Shown: positions 47,591-55,397 of the stretch, piece after piece
How the letters are laid out: the number at the start of each line of letters is the position of its first letter
Numbering within the stretch: the stretch's first letter is position 1
DNA from: Neoalteromonas flava
GTDB taxonomy: Bacteria; Pseudomonadota; Gammaproteobacteria; Enterobacterales; Alteromonadaceae
Length of the DNA stretch: 64,000 nt
Direction of reading: 5' to 3'
NCBI RefSeq assembly: GCF_002807685.1
Contig: NZ_PEAX01000002.1
Location: 124,001 to 188,000 of the forward strand
Notes under the pieces: model-generated
Seen by the model: the letters and a program-made list of their open reading frames with translations, nothing else
The model's database searches: none
What the model was told of the DNA's origin: nothing
Translations under genes and position numbers: made by a program

Positions 47591-48367
47591 TTACAGTGCT
47601 ACGTTATTTTTATTCAGTAAATCATATACATGTTTAATCGGAATCGCATACGTAATTCCACTGGGCGTTGAAAGTGCAGCTTCTCGCCCTCCCGATACCA
47701 ATACTTTATTGATCACCCCAACCACCTTACCATCGCTTACCGCATACATGGGGCTGCCACTGTTACCGGGAAAAGCCGTTATATCCAATTGATAAACTTC
47801 AAAGGGCGAGCGTAAGCGCGACAACATCGCGATATCCAGCTGTTTACTATTGTTTGTAGGGATCACATCGGGTGCAATGGCTGCAATAATCCCCCGATGT
47901 GTCGCAGGATACAGCCCAATCACTGCTCCTATGGGAAAACCGGTGATCAAGATTTGATTACCCTCTGAACGAAACTCTCGCTCGGCTAGGGGCAAAGCGG
48001 GTAAAGCTTTAGCAATTTTTAATAGCGCGAGATCATGCGCTTTATCGATATCGATGATCTCTGCTTGAATAATGTCGGGGCGCTTACCAGTCCCACTAAA
48101 CACCACTCGGTTTTGCACCACATTATCATCTAAAGGATCGGAAACCACATGATAGTTAGTAATGACATATTGGCCGTTTGCTACAACAAAGCCGGTTCCT
48201 GATAATACATTACTTGGAGATGCCAGGGGCGTTTGCACACCGACCCCGACGATCGAAGGCTTATTCTTTTGGATAACCGGGCAAAGTTCACAGGCATTTG
48301 CATTAAACTGCGCTGTACTGAGCAAAAGTACAAAAAAACTTAAGATTGTCGATAATGATTTATGCAC
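47591..48367 (-). CDS. Exported trypsin-like serine protease (S1C-like)
   Basis: A 258-residue secreted protease. A signal peptide of about 25 residues precedes a two-Cys motif (Cys 26, Cys 29). The triad is visible: His 73 in YVITNYHVVS, Asp 112 in AHDLALLK and Ser 203 in FPGNSGSPMY. There is no PDZ domain, unlike DegP. It is divergent from the exosortase-associated acyltransferase gene across a 207-base region, so a role in processing surface proteins is a contextual guess. Confidence 0.9.
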   Translation of the reverse strand: MHKSLSTILSFFVLLLSTAQFNANACELCPVIQKNKPSIVGVGVQTPLASPSNVLSGTGFVVANGQYVITNYHVVSDPLDDNVVQNRVVFSGTGKRPDIIQAEIIDIDKAHDLALLKIAKALPALPLAEREFRSEGNQILITGFPIGAVIGLYPATHRGIIAAIAPDVIPTNNSKQLDIAMLSRLRSPFEVYQLDITAFPGNSGSPMYAVSDGKVVGVINKVLVSGGREAALSTPSGITYAIPIKHVYDLLNKNNVAL

Positions 48368-48574
48368 GCGGTCTTCTCAAAACGAAGTCACTCTTTTTAA
48401 ACAAATTAGTGACCTTTTTTTTGACTACTATACTATTGTATTAATATGCATTCTATTAATAATGCCGCCAGAGTCGAGATCGCTCGTATACAAAAGTACG
48501 ACTCTACCAATGGATACCTGTGCGTAAACATTACAAGGCAATAAGTCATGCTCCAAAGGTTAAGGAAAGGATCC

Positions 48575-49321
48575 ATGGATCAATCTATCGTAAAAGGCTT
48601 TAAAGAGTACTTCGACGTTAAAGTGGCGAGCAATCAAGCACTTAAAAACGAAGTATTCGGTATACGCCACCAGGTGTATTGCGAAGAGCTTAAATGGGAA
48701 CCTGAGCGCGACAACAAAATGGAAGATGACAAGTACGATGGGCATTCAGTCCATTTGTTGCTACATCACACCACTTCCAAGCGATTTGCCGGCACGGCCA
48801 GACTAGTTATCCCAGGCAATAAACAAGATTGCACTATGCCGTTCGAGTCTTATTGTAAGGATAAAATTGATCCGGCTCTGATAGATTTTCCTGCGATTTC
48901 CCGGCTAGGGGTCAGTGAAATTTCGCGACTAGCCGTCCCGAAAGACTTCAGACGCCGGAAAGGTGAAGAAAACGTGCCCTTCTATATTGACCCAAAATCA
49001 AAGCCACACTTTTATACAGAGGAAGATCGCCGACTATTTCCCAACATCACAATTGGGCTGTATTTGGGGATCATAGCAGTGGCTAAGTATTATCAGCACT
49101 CCCACATGTTCATTGTAGTAGAAACTCGCTTGCAGAAAAGGCTCGGACGTCTTGGGTTTGTGTTTGAACCGTGTAGCCAGCCCTTCGAGCTTAATGGTCA
49201 GCGTGCGCTTTACTGCATGACAGAGGCGAATTTCTTATCGCAATTAAGTGAAAACATGCTTGCGCTGTATTATTGGATAGAAAAGTCCGTACACAAGCAA
49301 TTGCAGAATCCGGCCAAATAA
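48575..49321 (+). CDS. PEP-CTERM/exosortase system-associated acyltransferase
   Basis: A 248-residue protein from the ATG at 48575, which has AAGGA seven bases upstream; an ATG 27 bases earlier lacks that site. The GNAT-like core, related to N-acyl-amino-acid and homoserine-lactone synthases, shows RHQVYCEELKWEP near residue 36 and ISRLAVPKDFRRRKGE near 116, the pattern of the family found with PEP-CTERM genes. It is the first gene of a three-gene operon with an E1-like and a nitroreductase-like protein. The product is not known. Confidence 0.9.
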   Translation: MDQSIVKGFKEYFDVKVASNQALKNEVFGIRHQVYCEELKWEPERDNKMEDDKYDGHSVHLLLHHTTSKRFAGTARLVIPGNKQDCTMPFESYCKDKIDPALIDFPAISRLGVSEISRLAVPKDFRRRKGEENVPFYIDPKSKPHFYTEEDRRLFPNITIGLYLGIIAVAKYYQHSHMFIVVETRLQKRLGRLGFVFEPCSQPFELNGQRALYCMTEANFLSQLSENMLALYYWIEKSVHKQLQNPAK

Positions 49322-49333
49322 CGAGGAATCATT

Positions 49334-50194
49334 GTGCCACATCCTTTTAACTACGATCTCGCATTTTCACGCAACCTAGGATGGTTCAGTGAAGCTGAGC
49401 AACGAACAATCAAGCAAACAAAGTTGGCAATATGTGGCGCTGGTGGTGTTGGTGCCTGGCATGCGCTTAATCACGCCAGAATCGGGTTTAGCCGCTTTTC
49501 CTTGGCTGACTTTGACCAATACGAAGTAGAAAACTTTAACCGACAAGCCTGCGCCAAGTTGAGTAATGTTAAAAAAGACAAAGTACAAGCGCTCGCGGAT
49601 GAACTCTTGGATATTAATCCAGAGGCGGAAATTACCCTATTCAAAGACGGCGTACATGCAGAAAACGTTGATGATTTCCTCGATGGTTGTGATGTGTACC
49701 TTGATGGCCTCGACTTCTTCGCCATCGATGCACGTCGGTTGGTATTTCAAAAATGTGAGGAGAAGCGGATCCCTGCTTTAACTGCTGCGCCATTGGGCTT
49801 TGGTACCTCAGTTTTGTGTTTTGACGCTGAGTCTATGTCCTTTGAAGACTATTTCGGCTTTTCAGGAAAGTCGGAACTCGAACAATTTGCCCGTTTTTAC
49901 TTTGGTCTTTCGCCTAAGGCAGGGCATTCCAGTTACTTAATTGAACCACAACGATTAGACCTTAGCGCGAAGAAAGGCCCGTCATTAAACCCAGGCTGTA
50001 TGCAAGCATCTGCCGCGATCAGTGCCAATACTGTGAAGCTGATACTCGGGCGCGGCGAATTGGTTCGAGCGCCAGCCAGTGTGCAGTATGATGCCTTTAC
50101 TAACTCCTCTGCCATTACTGAATTACCGCATGGTTTACATGGCGCAGAAATTGAAGCCGTTATTGGCCAGATCGTAGCTGCCTTTTCTAGTTAA
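49334..50194 (+). CDS. ThiF/E1-like adenylyltransferase
   Basis: A 286-residue member of the E1/ThiF/MoeB superfamily. The ATP-binding loop is GAGGVGAWHAL at about residues 35-45, the conserved Arg lies in VENFNRQAC near 71, and DGLDFFAIDARR near 117 matches the E1 acidic segment. A GTG start follows AGGA, 12 bases after the acyltransferase stop. It lacks an obvious zinc CxxC pair. E1-like proteins activate a carboxyl group, often of a small carrier or a peptide; no carrier is encoded nearby. Confidence 0.9.
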   Translation: MPHPFNYDLAFSRNLGWFSEAEQRTIKQTKLAICGAGGVGAWHALNHARIGFSRFSLADFDQYEVENFNRQACAKLSNVKKDKVQALADELLDINPEAEITLFKDGVHAENVDDFLDGCDVYLDGLDFFAIDARRLVFQKCEEKRIPALTAAPLGFGTSVLCFDAESMSFEDYFGFSGKSELEQFARFYFGLSPKAGHSSYLIEPQRLDLSAKKGPSLNPGCMQASAAISANTVKLILGRGELVRAPASVQYDAFTNSSAITELPHGLHGAEIEAVIGQIVAAFSS

Positions 50195-50202
50195 GGATTG
50201 CA

Positions 50203-51288
50203 ATGGACTCGCTTGATTTTGACCAGTTTCTAAATGTAACGCGCAAATACTACAGCGGTGATAATTGTCAGCCACTGCAGTTCAGTCTAGAAGGTGAGCA
50301 AATCGTTGTTCACTATCGAGCTGACATTGCCAAGCACACGTTAGTTTACGACTATCAAACGTTGATCATAACTCTCGGCGGCGCCCTCGAATATGCGCGC
50401 AATGCACTTGCTGCACAGGGGTTTAACAATGTTTCTGTTAACCTCGATAACAAGTTGCTCGCAACAATCGATGTGACTAAGGACGCACCTAGTCTTTGTT
50501 CGTTATCTATCGGCCAAGCGACCTTCGCCCTTCCCTCGGTTCCCTTGGCTGTATTGGCTAATCGTCATACTGACCGTCGCCCTTATGTTGCGCTTACTCA
50601 TTTTGACCACGAGGCGCAAATACAGAGCCCGCTAACTTATGTTAATAGTCGAGTAAAAACTTCACTCGAGCCAGCATTGCTAGAATTCTTTGCTTGGTCT
50701 GACAGTCAAGTGTGGCGTTCTCGCCAACTAGGGCTCGATATTCTAAATGCAGTAGATTTCAGTAGTGATGAGCCTGAATGTGGACTGCCAAAAAAGAATC
50801 TCGGCGTTGGCGCGGCTGAGCTGTTGCCCATTAAACTGATACAGCGTTTTCCTGGGCTGTTTAACGTGTTTGCCGCAATTGGTGCGCAAAAAGGAATGCA
50901 AAAATCACAATTGGCGTTGTGGAAAAGCGCACAGAGCTGCCTTATATTCACCGTACCAAAGAATGCTTCCGTTGCTGACAAACTGTTCGCCAGTGTTGAA
51001 ATGATGCACACCATCCTGCAGTTGAGCGCACAAGGCTACTCAATGCAACCATCAACCTTATCTACAGAGATTTTGAACTTACCTGTTAAGCAAGATCAAG
51101 CCAATTTAAGTGCTGCTGCGGGGATTGATTTTGCTGCTGATATGGAGCGCATTAACAGTGTTAGGCAAGCATTAGACATCGGCGCTGATACGCAAATTCT
51201 TTGGCTATTGCGGCTAGGTAAAACTGACACTGCGTTCCCAGACGACGCCAAGACTGGTCGTCGCAATATCACTAGTTTAAAGGCGTAA
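50203..51288 (+). CDS. Acg-type nitroreductase-like protein
   Basis: A 361-residue soluble protein. The central RHTDRRPY at residues 121-128 and the final WLLRLGKTD with a Gly-Arg-Arg tail match the Acg-type branch of the FMN nitroreductase fold, which often has a degenerate first half, as this one does. It starts eight bases after the E1-like gene and ends the operon, before a strong terminator. In azole-peptide pathways an FMN dehydrogenase works with an E1-like protein; whether this is related is open. FMN binding is not provable by eye. Confidence 0.75.
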   Translation: MDSLDFDQFLNVTRKYYSGDNCQPLQFSLEGEQIVVHYRADIAKHTLVYDYQTLIITLGGALEYARNALAAQGFNNVSVNLDNKLLATIDVTKDAPSLCSLSIGQATFALPSVPLAVLANRHTDRRPYVALTHFDHEAQIQSPLTYVNSRVKTSLEPALLEFFAWSDSQVWRSRQLGLDILNAVDFSSDEPECGLPKKNLGVGAAELLPIKLIQRFPGLFNVFAAIGAQKGMQKSQLALWKSAQSCLIFTVPKNASVADKLFASVEMMHTILQLSAQGYSMQPSTLSTEILNLPVKQDQANLSAAAGIDFAADMERINSVRQALDIGADTQILWLLRLGKTDTAFPDDAKTGRRNITSLKA

Positions 51289-51313
51289 AACGTAACGCTA
51301 AGTTGGAGACAAA

Positions 51314-51350
51314 AAAAAGCGGTAATGGCCTTTTGCCGCTACCGCTTTTT
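51314..51350. terminator. Bidirectional terminator of the E1-nitroreductase operon
   Basis: AAAAAGCGGTA pairs with TACCGCTTTTT across a 15-base loop that adds further pairs. It lies 22 bases after the operon and just before the stop of the converging PEP-CTERM-like gene, with a T-run on both sides. Confidence 0.85.
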
Positions 51351-51365
51351 GTACTTACCGGTTAA

Positions 51366-52076
51366 TTATTTTTTGACTTGTCTGCGTTTAACTAGCACTA
51401 ACAACGCACCCATAAGTAAAATAACGAAAGTCGATGGACCGCTAACTTCAACATCACCAGGGGTCGCTTCTTTGGCCCAAATAGTCAAATGCGATAGCGC
51501 GTGCTTGGTAATCATAGACATGGTGCCTACAATCGAAGTTACTTGCTTAAGCAGTTCTACCTGATACAACGCATAGTAGTTGCTGGATTTCATACTGAAT
51601 ACGAATTGGTCGTATAACAAAGGATCGACAACAAACTCTACGTCAGCAAAGTGCCATTCAGACGAACAAGCCACCGAGTCTAAATCTTCGTCCAAACAAT
51701 TAGACAGATTAACCATACCTGACCATGAAGCGTTCATACCTTGGCCTTGCAATGTCTCTTCTTCGTATTTAGCCAAATGGATCCAAGTATCAGAACTGAC
51801 GTTCGCGGGCAAATCATTGGTTAAAACACCATTTGCATCCCAGATCAATTGATTACTCAACCAACCAGAGTATGTCTCGTCGTTACCGTCAAACTGACCT
51901 GCACAGCCAATTACTTGCGCGTCAGGATCGTTGGGGTCGGTATGAATAACCAAATCGCTGAGACTACAGTCTTCAGGCGCCGATTGACTGTTACCATTTC
52001 CTGCAAACACTGAGGCTGACAACAACAACCCAAGTGTTAACATTATTAATTTAGTGCGTTGTAATAACATTGACAC
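51366..52076 (-). CDS. PEP-CTERM-like surface protein with variant anchor (SGPST)
   Basis: A 236-residue secreted protein. A signal peptide ends near SASVFAGNG (residue 26), and the mature part has no recognised fold but has paired Cys (SNCLDEDLDSVAC). The C-terminus is the exosortase-sorting layout: VSGPSTF, a hydrophobic helix of about 17 residues, then a basic KRRQVKK. The usual Pro-Glu-Pro is Ser-Gly-Pro. The start is GTG at 52076 (AGGAG five bases away) or ATG at 52070. Confidence 0.78.
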   Translation of the reverse strand: MSMLLQRTKLIMLTLGLLLSASVFAGNGNSQSAPEDCSLSDLVIHTDPNDPDAQVIGCAGQFDGNDETYSGWLSNQLIWDANGVLTNDLPANVSSDTWIHLAKYEEETLQGQGMNASWSGMVNLSNCLDEDLDSVACSSEWHFADVEFVVDPLLYDQFVFSMKSSNYYALYQVELLKQVTSIVGTMSMITKHALSHLTIWAKEATPGDVEVSGPSTFVILLMGALLVLVKRRQVKK

Positions 52077-52105
52077 TACTTCTCCTAAAAATACTACCTA
52101 CACTG

Positions 52106-52122
52106 AAGCAAAAAGTGCGCCA
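52106..52122 (-). promoter_or_regulatory. Sigma54-like promoter of the variant PEP-CTERM gene
   Basis: On the minus strand TGGCGC and TTGCT are spaced so that GG and GC are exactly 10 bases apart, as in -24/-12 promoters, with one change from the TGGCAC consensus. Transcription would start about 20 bases before the gene. PrsR-type regulators drive PEP-CTERM genes through sigma54, so the context fits. Confidence 0.55.
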
Positions 52123-52141
52123 CAAAAAAACACCAATTAAA

Positions 52142-52175
52142 ACAGTCACCTAAACTTTAACTAAATGACGACTGT
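52142..52175. repeat. Inverted repeat between prsT-like gene and variant PEP-CTERM gene
   Basis: ACAGTC (52142-52147) and GACTGT (52170-52175) face each other across 22 bases. On the minus strand TTTTAATT follows, so this may be a weak terminator of the large TPR gene. Alternatively it is an activator site 65 bases behind the sigma54-like promoter. Confidence 0.4.
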
Positions 52176-52189
52176 AAAATACTTTGACA

Positions 52190-55027
52190 CTATAAACTCC
52201 TACACTCTCTACCCGTGAGTATAGCTGAAACATCGCCAAACTGCTCGCTTAATTCTGAGCCATCCGTACCTTGTCCGATATCCCTTAGCCAACGTTCAGC
52301 ATCTTCACAGCGCCCTAATTTCCGCAGTACCACTGCCAACTGAAATGTTATCTTGGGATTTGCAGTATCCATGATATTCGCTTCGCGCAAGCGCGCTAGC
52401 GCACCATCATAATCACCATACAAAGCCAAGCTCCAGCCATATTCAGCAGCCACTTCAGCACTTTTATTGTTCGTTTCAAAGGCTTTCTTAGCATATTCGA
52501 CTGCCAGTGAGGGAGAATCCTGTTGCAGCATGCGCGTTAACGCCAGCAGCACTGATTCGCGGCGATAAGTTTGATTTGACTCCTCATATTGTTGTAGTAA
52601 CGGTAACGCTTCGGCCACCCGCCCTTGTCCGTAGAAGAATAACCCCAGTAGCCCTTCCATTGCGGGATCTAAAGTCGTACTCATGGCCGCTCTGAGTGAA
52701 TTTTCAAATTTAGCAGGGTTAGTTCCTAAACTGGCTATATCAAACAATTTACCTGCGAACATCCGATTATATTGACTTGCTTCAAAACCTTGTTTAAAGC
52801 GCTGAAAGGCTAGCTCATTTTGGCCAACCTGAGAATGTACCTCCCCCGCCAGAAACAGAGCCGCAATGTTTTTCTCATCACTATTAAGCAGTCGATTCAA
52901 CTCAGTTAATGCTATTTCTGACTGCCCGTTGAGCGCCAGCAATCTCGCCTTTTCCAGCTGTTGCGGTTTAGTTAACGGCTGCTCAGCGGCAATTCGTTCT
53001 AAATAAGCCAATGCTCCAGAATGGTCTTCTAATTGCTTTCGCAAGCCAAGTAATGCAGAAACATTTTGTGGGCTCATTGCGATTAAATTCTCGAGTTTCA
53101 GGATTTCACGCTGGGCCTCCTCGTTACGGCCCAGATTGATAAGAATCGCAGCTTTCTTGAATATGTATTCAGGGTTAGAAAATGAACTCTTATTTAACGT
53201 GTTGATTATCGTTAAAGCATCTTCATTTTGTTGTTTCTGTACGTACAAATTGACTAAGGCTTCATCTAATTGATAGTCACTGTCAAATTCATTTTTATAT
53301 TTATTTAGCAAACTGATTGCGTCATCAAACAAGCTTCTCTTGCCAAGAAGCCTAGCCAATTGGATCACAAGGTCCTGACGATATGGCAACTCATTAATTA
53401 GAGCCTCTAATTCCTCCGTCGCTGCCTCAAGCTCGTTATTCGCGGTTAACGCTTGGGCATTTAACTTGCGGTATTGAATATTATTCGGTGAACTTTGTTT
53501 TATCTCTGCCAACAAACGCTGCGCACCTGTAAGGTTTTCACTGTTCAGTAGCACCTCGGCCTTAAGCAGTTTCAGGTCTGCATTGTCAGAATATCTTTGA
53601 ATCAGATCATCAATAAGTGCTAGCGCTTTTTGGGTATCACCGGAAAGCAACCTTAATCGGGTCAATAATAATTGTTGCGCTAGAGAGAATGGCGCCTTAA
53701 ATGTTTCATTAAACAACGCGATGGCTGAATTGACCTTGCCCTGCTGACGCAATAAATCCACTTCAAACAATTTCAAACTGTCAACGTTGCGGATATCTGG
53801 AGTGAGTTGAACTAATAAATCGTCGCACAAAAAGTGTCTATTTAATGCGGCATACGCTCGGCAAAGTGACTTAACCAGCTCAGCATCTTGCTTAACGAGC
53901 GTAATTTTACTTTCCAATAATACTTTGACTTTTCGGGGTTGCCGCGACAACTCATACAATTGTGCTAGCATCTGAATGGCATTGTCGTCTTCGCCTGCGA
54001 GAGTAAGGTACTGCTCAATTTGCACGGTACTGTCAGTATAATTACCGCTCAAATATGAAGTTAACCCTTTGAGTAAATTAAGTTTTGAGCGACTCGTAAC
54101 ATCATCAACAACATAGGTAGATAACTCACCGGAAAGGTCACTCAGTATGTTTTGTGCCTCTTCCTCTTGGTTGGTGATAAAAAGCAACCTTGCTTTGGTC
54201 AGCCGGACCAAAACATCGTTCTGATTTTCCGCTAAAATCGTATTTATGAGGTCAATTGACTCATCAAAGCGACGCAACTTGATCAACAAGAAGGCTTTCG
54301 TACGCTGTATAACAGGGTCATCACGCTGTAGGGCATAAGCTCGCTCTAACCATTCCAGCGCTAATTGCACTTGACCATCTCGACTCAGCCACAAGCTATA
54401 GGCGTGCATTACACGAGGATTGTTTGATTCTAAGGCAAGTGCCGCATCGATAAACTCTTTCGCCCGTTCTGCTTCATTATGCGACATTAAAAAATTGGCA
54501 TAACTGGTCAATACACGAGTTGAACGTGGCGCAAGCGAATAAGCTTGCTGGTACCGTGAGCGCGCTGCATCTGTATTACCTGAATAATCAAAAGCGCTCG
54601 CTTTAAGCAACTGAACATAGGGCTCAGTTTTCTGATTCACACCTCTACATTCACAATCAATGACTCGCTGGTGTTGACCAGCCAATAGATAGGCTTGCAA
54701 TAAGTTTTCAATCACCCGATTAAAATCCGCGCCTAATTGCAACGCTTCTTCATATTCATCTATAGCGTCAAGAACGTAGCCTTTACGCAAAAGCACATCT
54801 GCCATAAGCACCTTAGAAGGTAGGTGCTCTGGATATGCACTCATGATGTTTTTTAATTGGATATAAGCCTCGTCAACGTTCTCACTATTATACGTGCTAA
54901 GCGCTTGCTCATAGTCCTTGGACGGATCGGCGTTTACGGCAAAAGATGTGACACTGAGGCCAGCAACAAGCCCCCAGGTAAAATAAAAAGTACGAAATGA
55001 CGCGCTAAATAGCATGCCTACAACCAT
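52190..55027 (-). CDS. prsT: PEP-CTERM system TPR-repeat protein (PrsT-like, soluble form)
   Basis: A 945-residue protein from the ATG at 55027 (AAGGG seven bases upstream); a TTG at 55147 would add a 40-residue non-signal leader. A signal peptide of about 35 residues ends AVNA before DPSKDYEQ. The remainder is about 20 tetratricopeptide repeats (for example SKVLMADVLLRKGYVLDAIDEYEEAL near 40) with the DDPVIQRTKAFLL-type spacing. TPR proteins of this kind accompany exosortase A systems and probably scaffold exported polysaccharide or protein. Unlike its divergent neighbour it has no lipobox. Confidence 0.88.
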   Translation of the reverse strand: MVVGMLFSASFRTFYFTWGLVAGLSVTSFAVNADPSKDYEQALSTYNSENVDEAYIQLKNIMSAYPEHLPSKVLMADVLLRKGYVLDAIDEYEEALQLGADFNRVIENLLQAYLLAGQHQRVIDCECRGVNQKTEPYVQLLKASAFDYSGNTDAARSRYQQAYSLAPRSTRVLTSYANFLMSHNEAERAKEFIDAALALESNNPRVMHAYSLWLSRDGQVQLALEWLERAYALQRDDPVIQRTKAFLLIKLRRFDESIDLINTILAENQNDVLVRLTKARLLFITNQEEEAQNILSDLSGELSTYVVDDVTSRSKLNLLKGLTSYLSGNYTDSTVQIEQYLTLAGEDDNAIQMLAQLYELSRQPRKVKVLLESKITLVKQDAELVKSLCRAYAALNRHFLCDDLLVQLTPDIRNVDSLKLFEVDLLRQQGKVNSAIALFNETFKAPFSLAQQLLLTRLRLLSGDTQKALALIDDLIQRYSDNADLKLLKAEVLLNSENLTGAQRLLAEIKQSSPNNIQYRKLNAQALTANNELEAATEELEALINELPYRQDLVIQLARLLGKRSLFDDAISLLNKYKNEFDSDYQLDEALVNLYVQKQQNEDALTIINTLNKSSFSNPEYIFKKAAILINLGRNEEAQREILKLENLIAMSPQNVSALLGLRKQLEDHSGALAYLERIAAEQPLTKPQQLEKARLLALNGQSEIALTELNRLLNSDEKNIAALFLAGEVHSQVGQNELAFQRFKQGFEASQYNRMFAGKLFDIASLGTNPAKFENSLRAAMSTTLDPAMEGLLGLFFYGQGRVAEALPLLQQYEESNQTYRRESVLLALTRMLQQDSPSLAVEYAKKAFETNNKSAEVAAEYGWSLALYGDYDGALARLREANIMDTANPKITFQLAVVLRKLGRCEDAERWLRDIGQGTDGSELSEQFGDVSAILTGRECRSL

Positions 55028-55254
55028 TGTTAAGCCCTTTTGTTTATAATAGCGAACAATCCCTCGCCACGCGAAATCAACGTTCTGTTTAACTTGAACC
55101 ACATATTCGTAAAGCTTACGTATCAAGTCTACATACTTAAGCAGCAATTTTCTTTACGTTCATATATCACTAAGGTAAGCCGAATAAACATCCTTCTTTC
55201 TTATCTACCAAATAAGTGATTGTTCATTCGAATTAAAGATCTAACAAGAAAATT

Positions 55255-55272
55255 TAGCTTTTTAAAAAGCTA
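55255..55272. promoter_or_regulatory. 18-bp perfect palindrome between the divergent TPR genes
   Basis: TAGCTTTTTAAAAAGCTA is its own reverse complement. AAGAAA (55246-55251) and TTTCTT (55274-55279) extend the symmetry on both sides. It lies about 80 bases upstream of the start expected from the sigma54-like element at 55318, a normal distance for an enhancer-binding protein. No T-run follows. Confidence 0.55.
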
Positions 55273-55317
55273 GTTTCTTAAAGAAGAGTACTCTAAGAGC
55301 TCAGATGATTAAAGTAG

Positions 55318-55333
55318 CGGCAATCCAGTGGCA
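55318..55333 (+). promoter_or_regulatory. Weak sigma54-like promoter of the second TPR gene
   Basis: CGGCAA and TGGCA place GG and GC exactly 10 bases apart; three of the outer bases differ from TGGCAC-N5-TTGCA. The start would lie about 55 bases before the ATG at 55398. Confidence 0.35.
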
Positions 55334-55397
55334 CTGTTATGATGAAGGCTGTTGGAGATAAGTCTCACGAATAAAGCTAAGGAATATGGATACTCGT

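Noticed and set aside
48439-48503. LuxR-type box upstream of the autoinducer-synthase-like gene
   Set aside because: The dyads present (TATTAAT and GAGTCG arms) do not match the 20-bp lux-box pattern, and no LuxR gene is in the window.
55028-55147. Longer N-terminus for the 52190 TPR protein
   Set aside because: It begins with TTG, lacks a signal peptide at its start, and the ATG at 55027 has a good ribosome site followed by a proper signal sequence.
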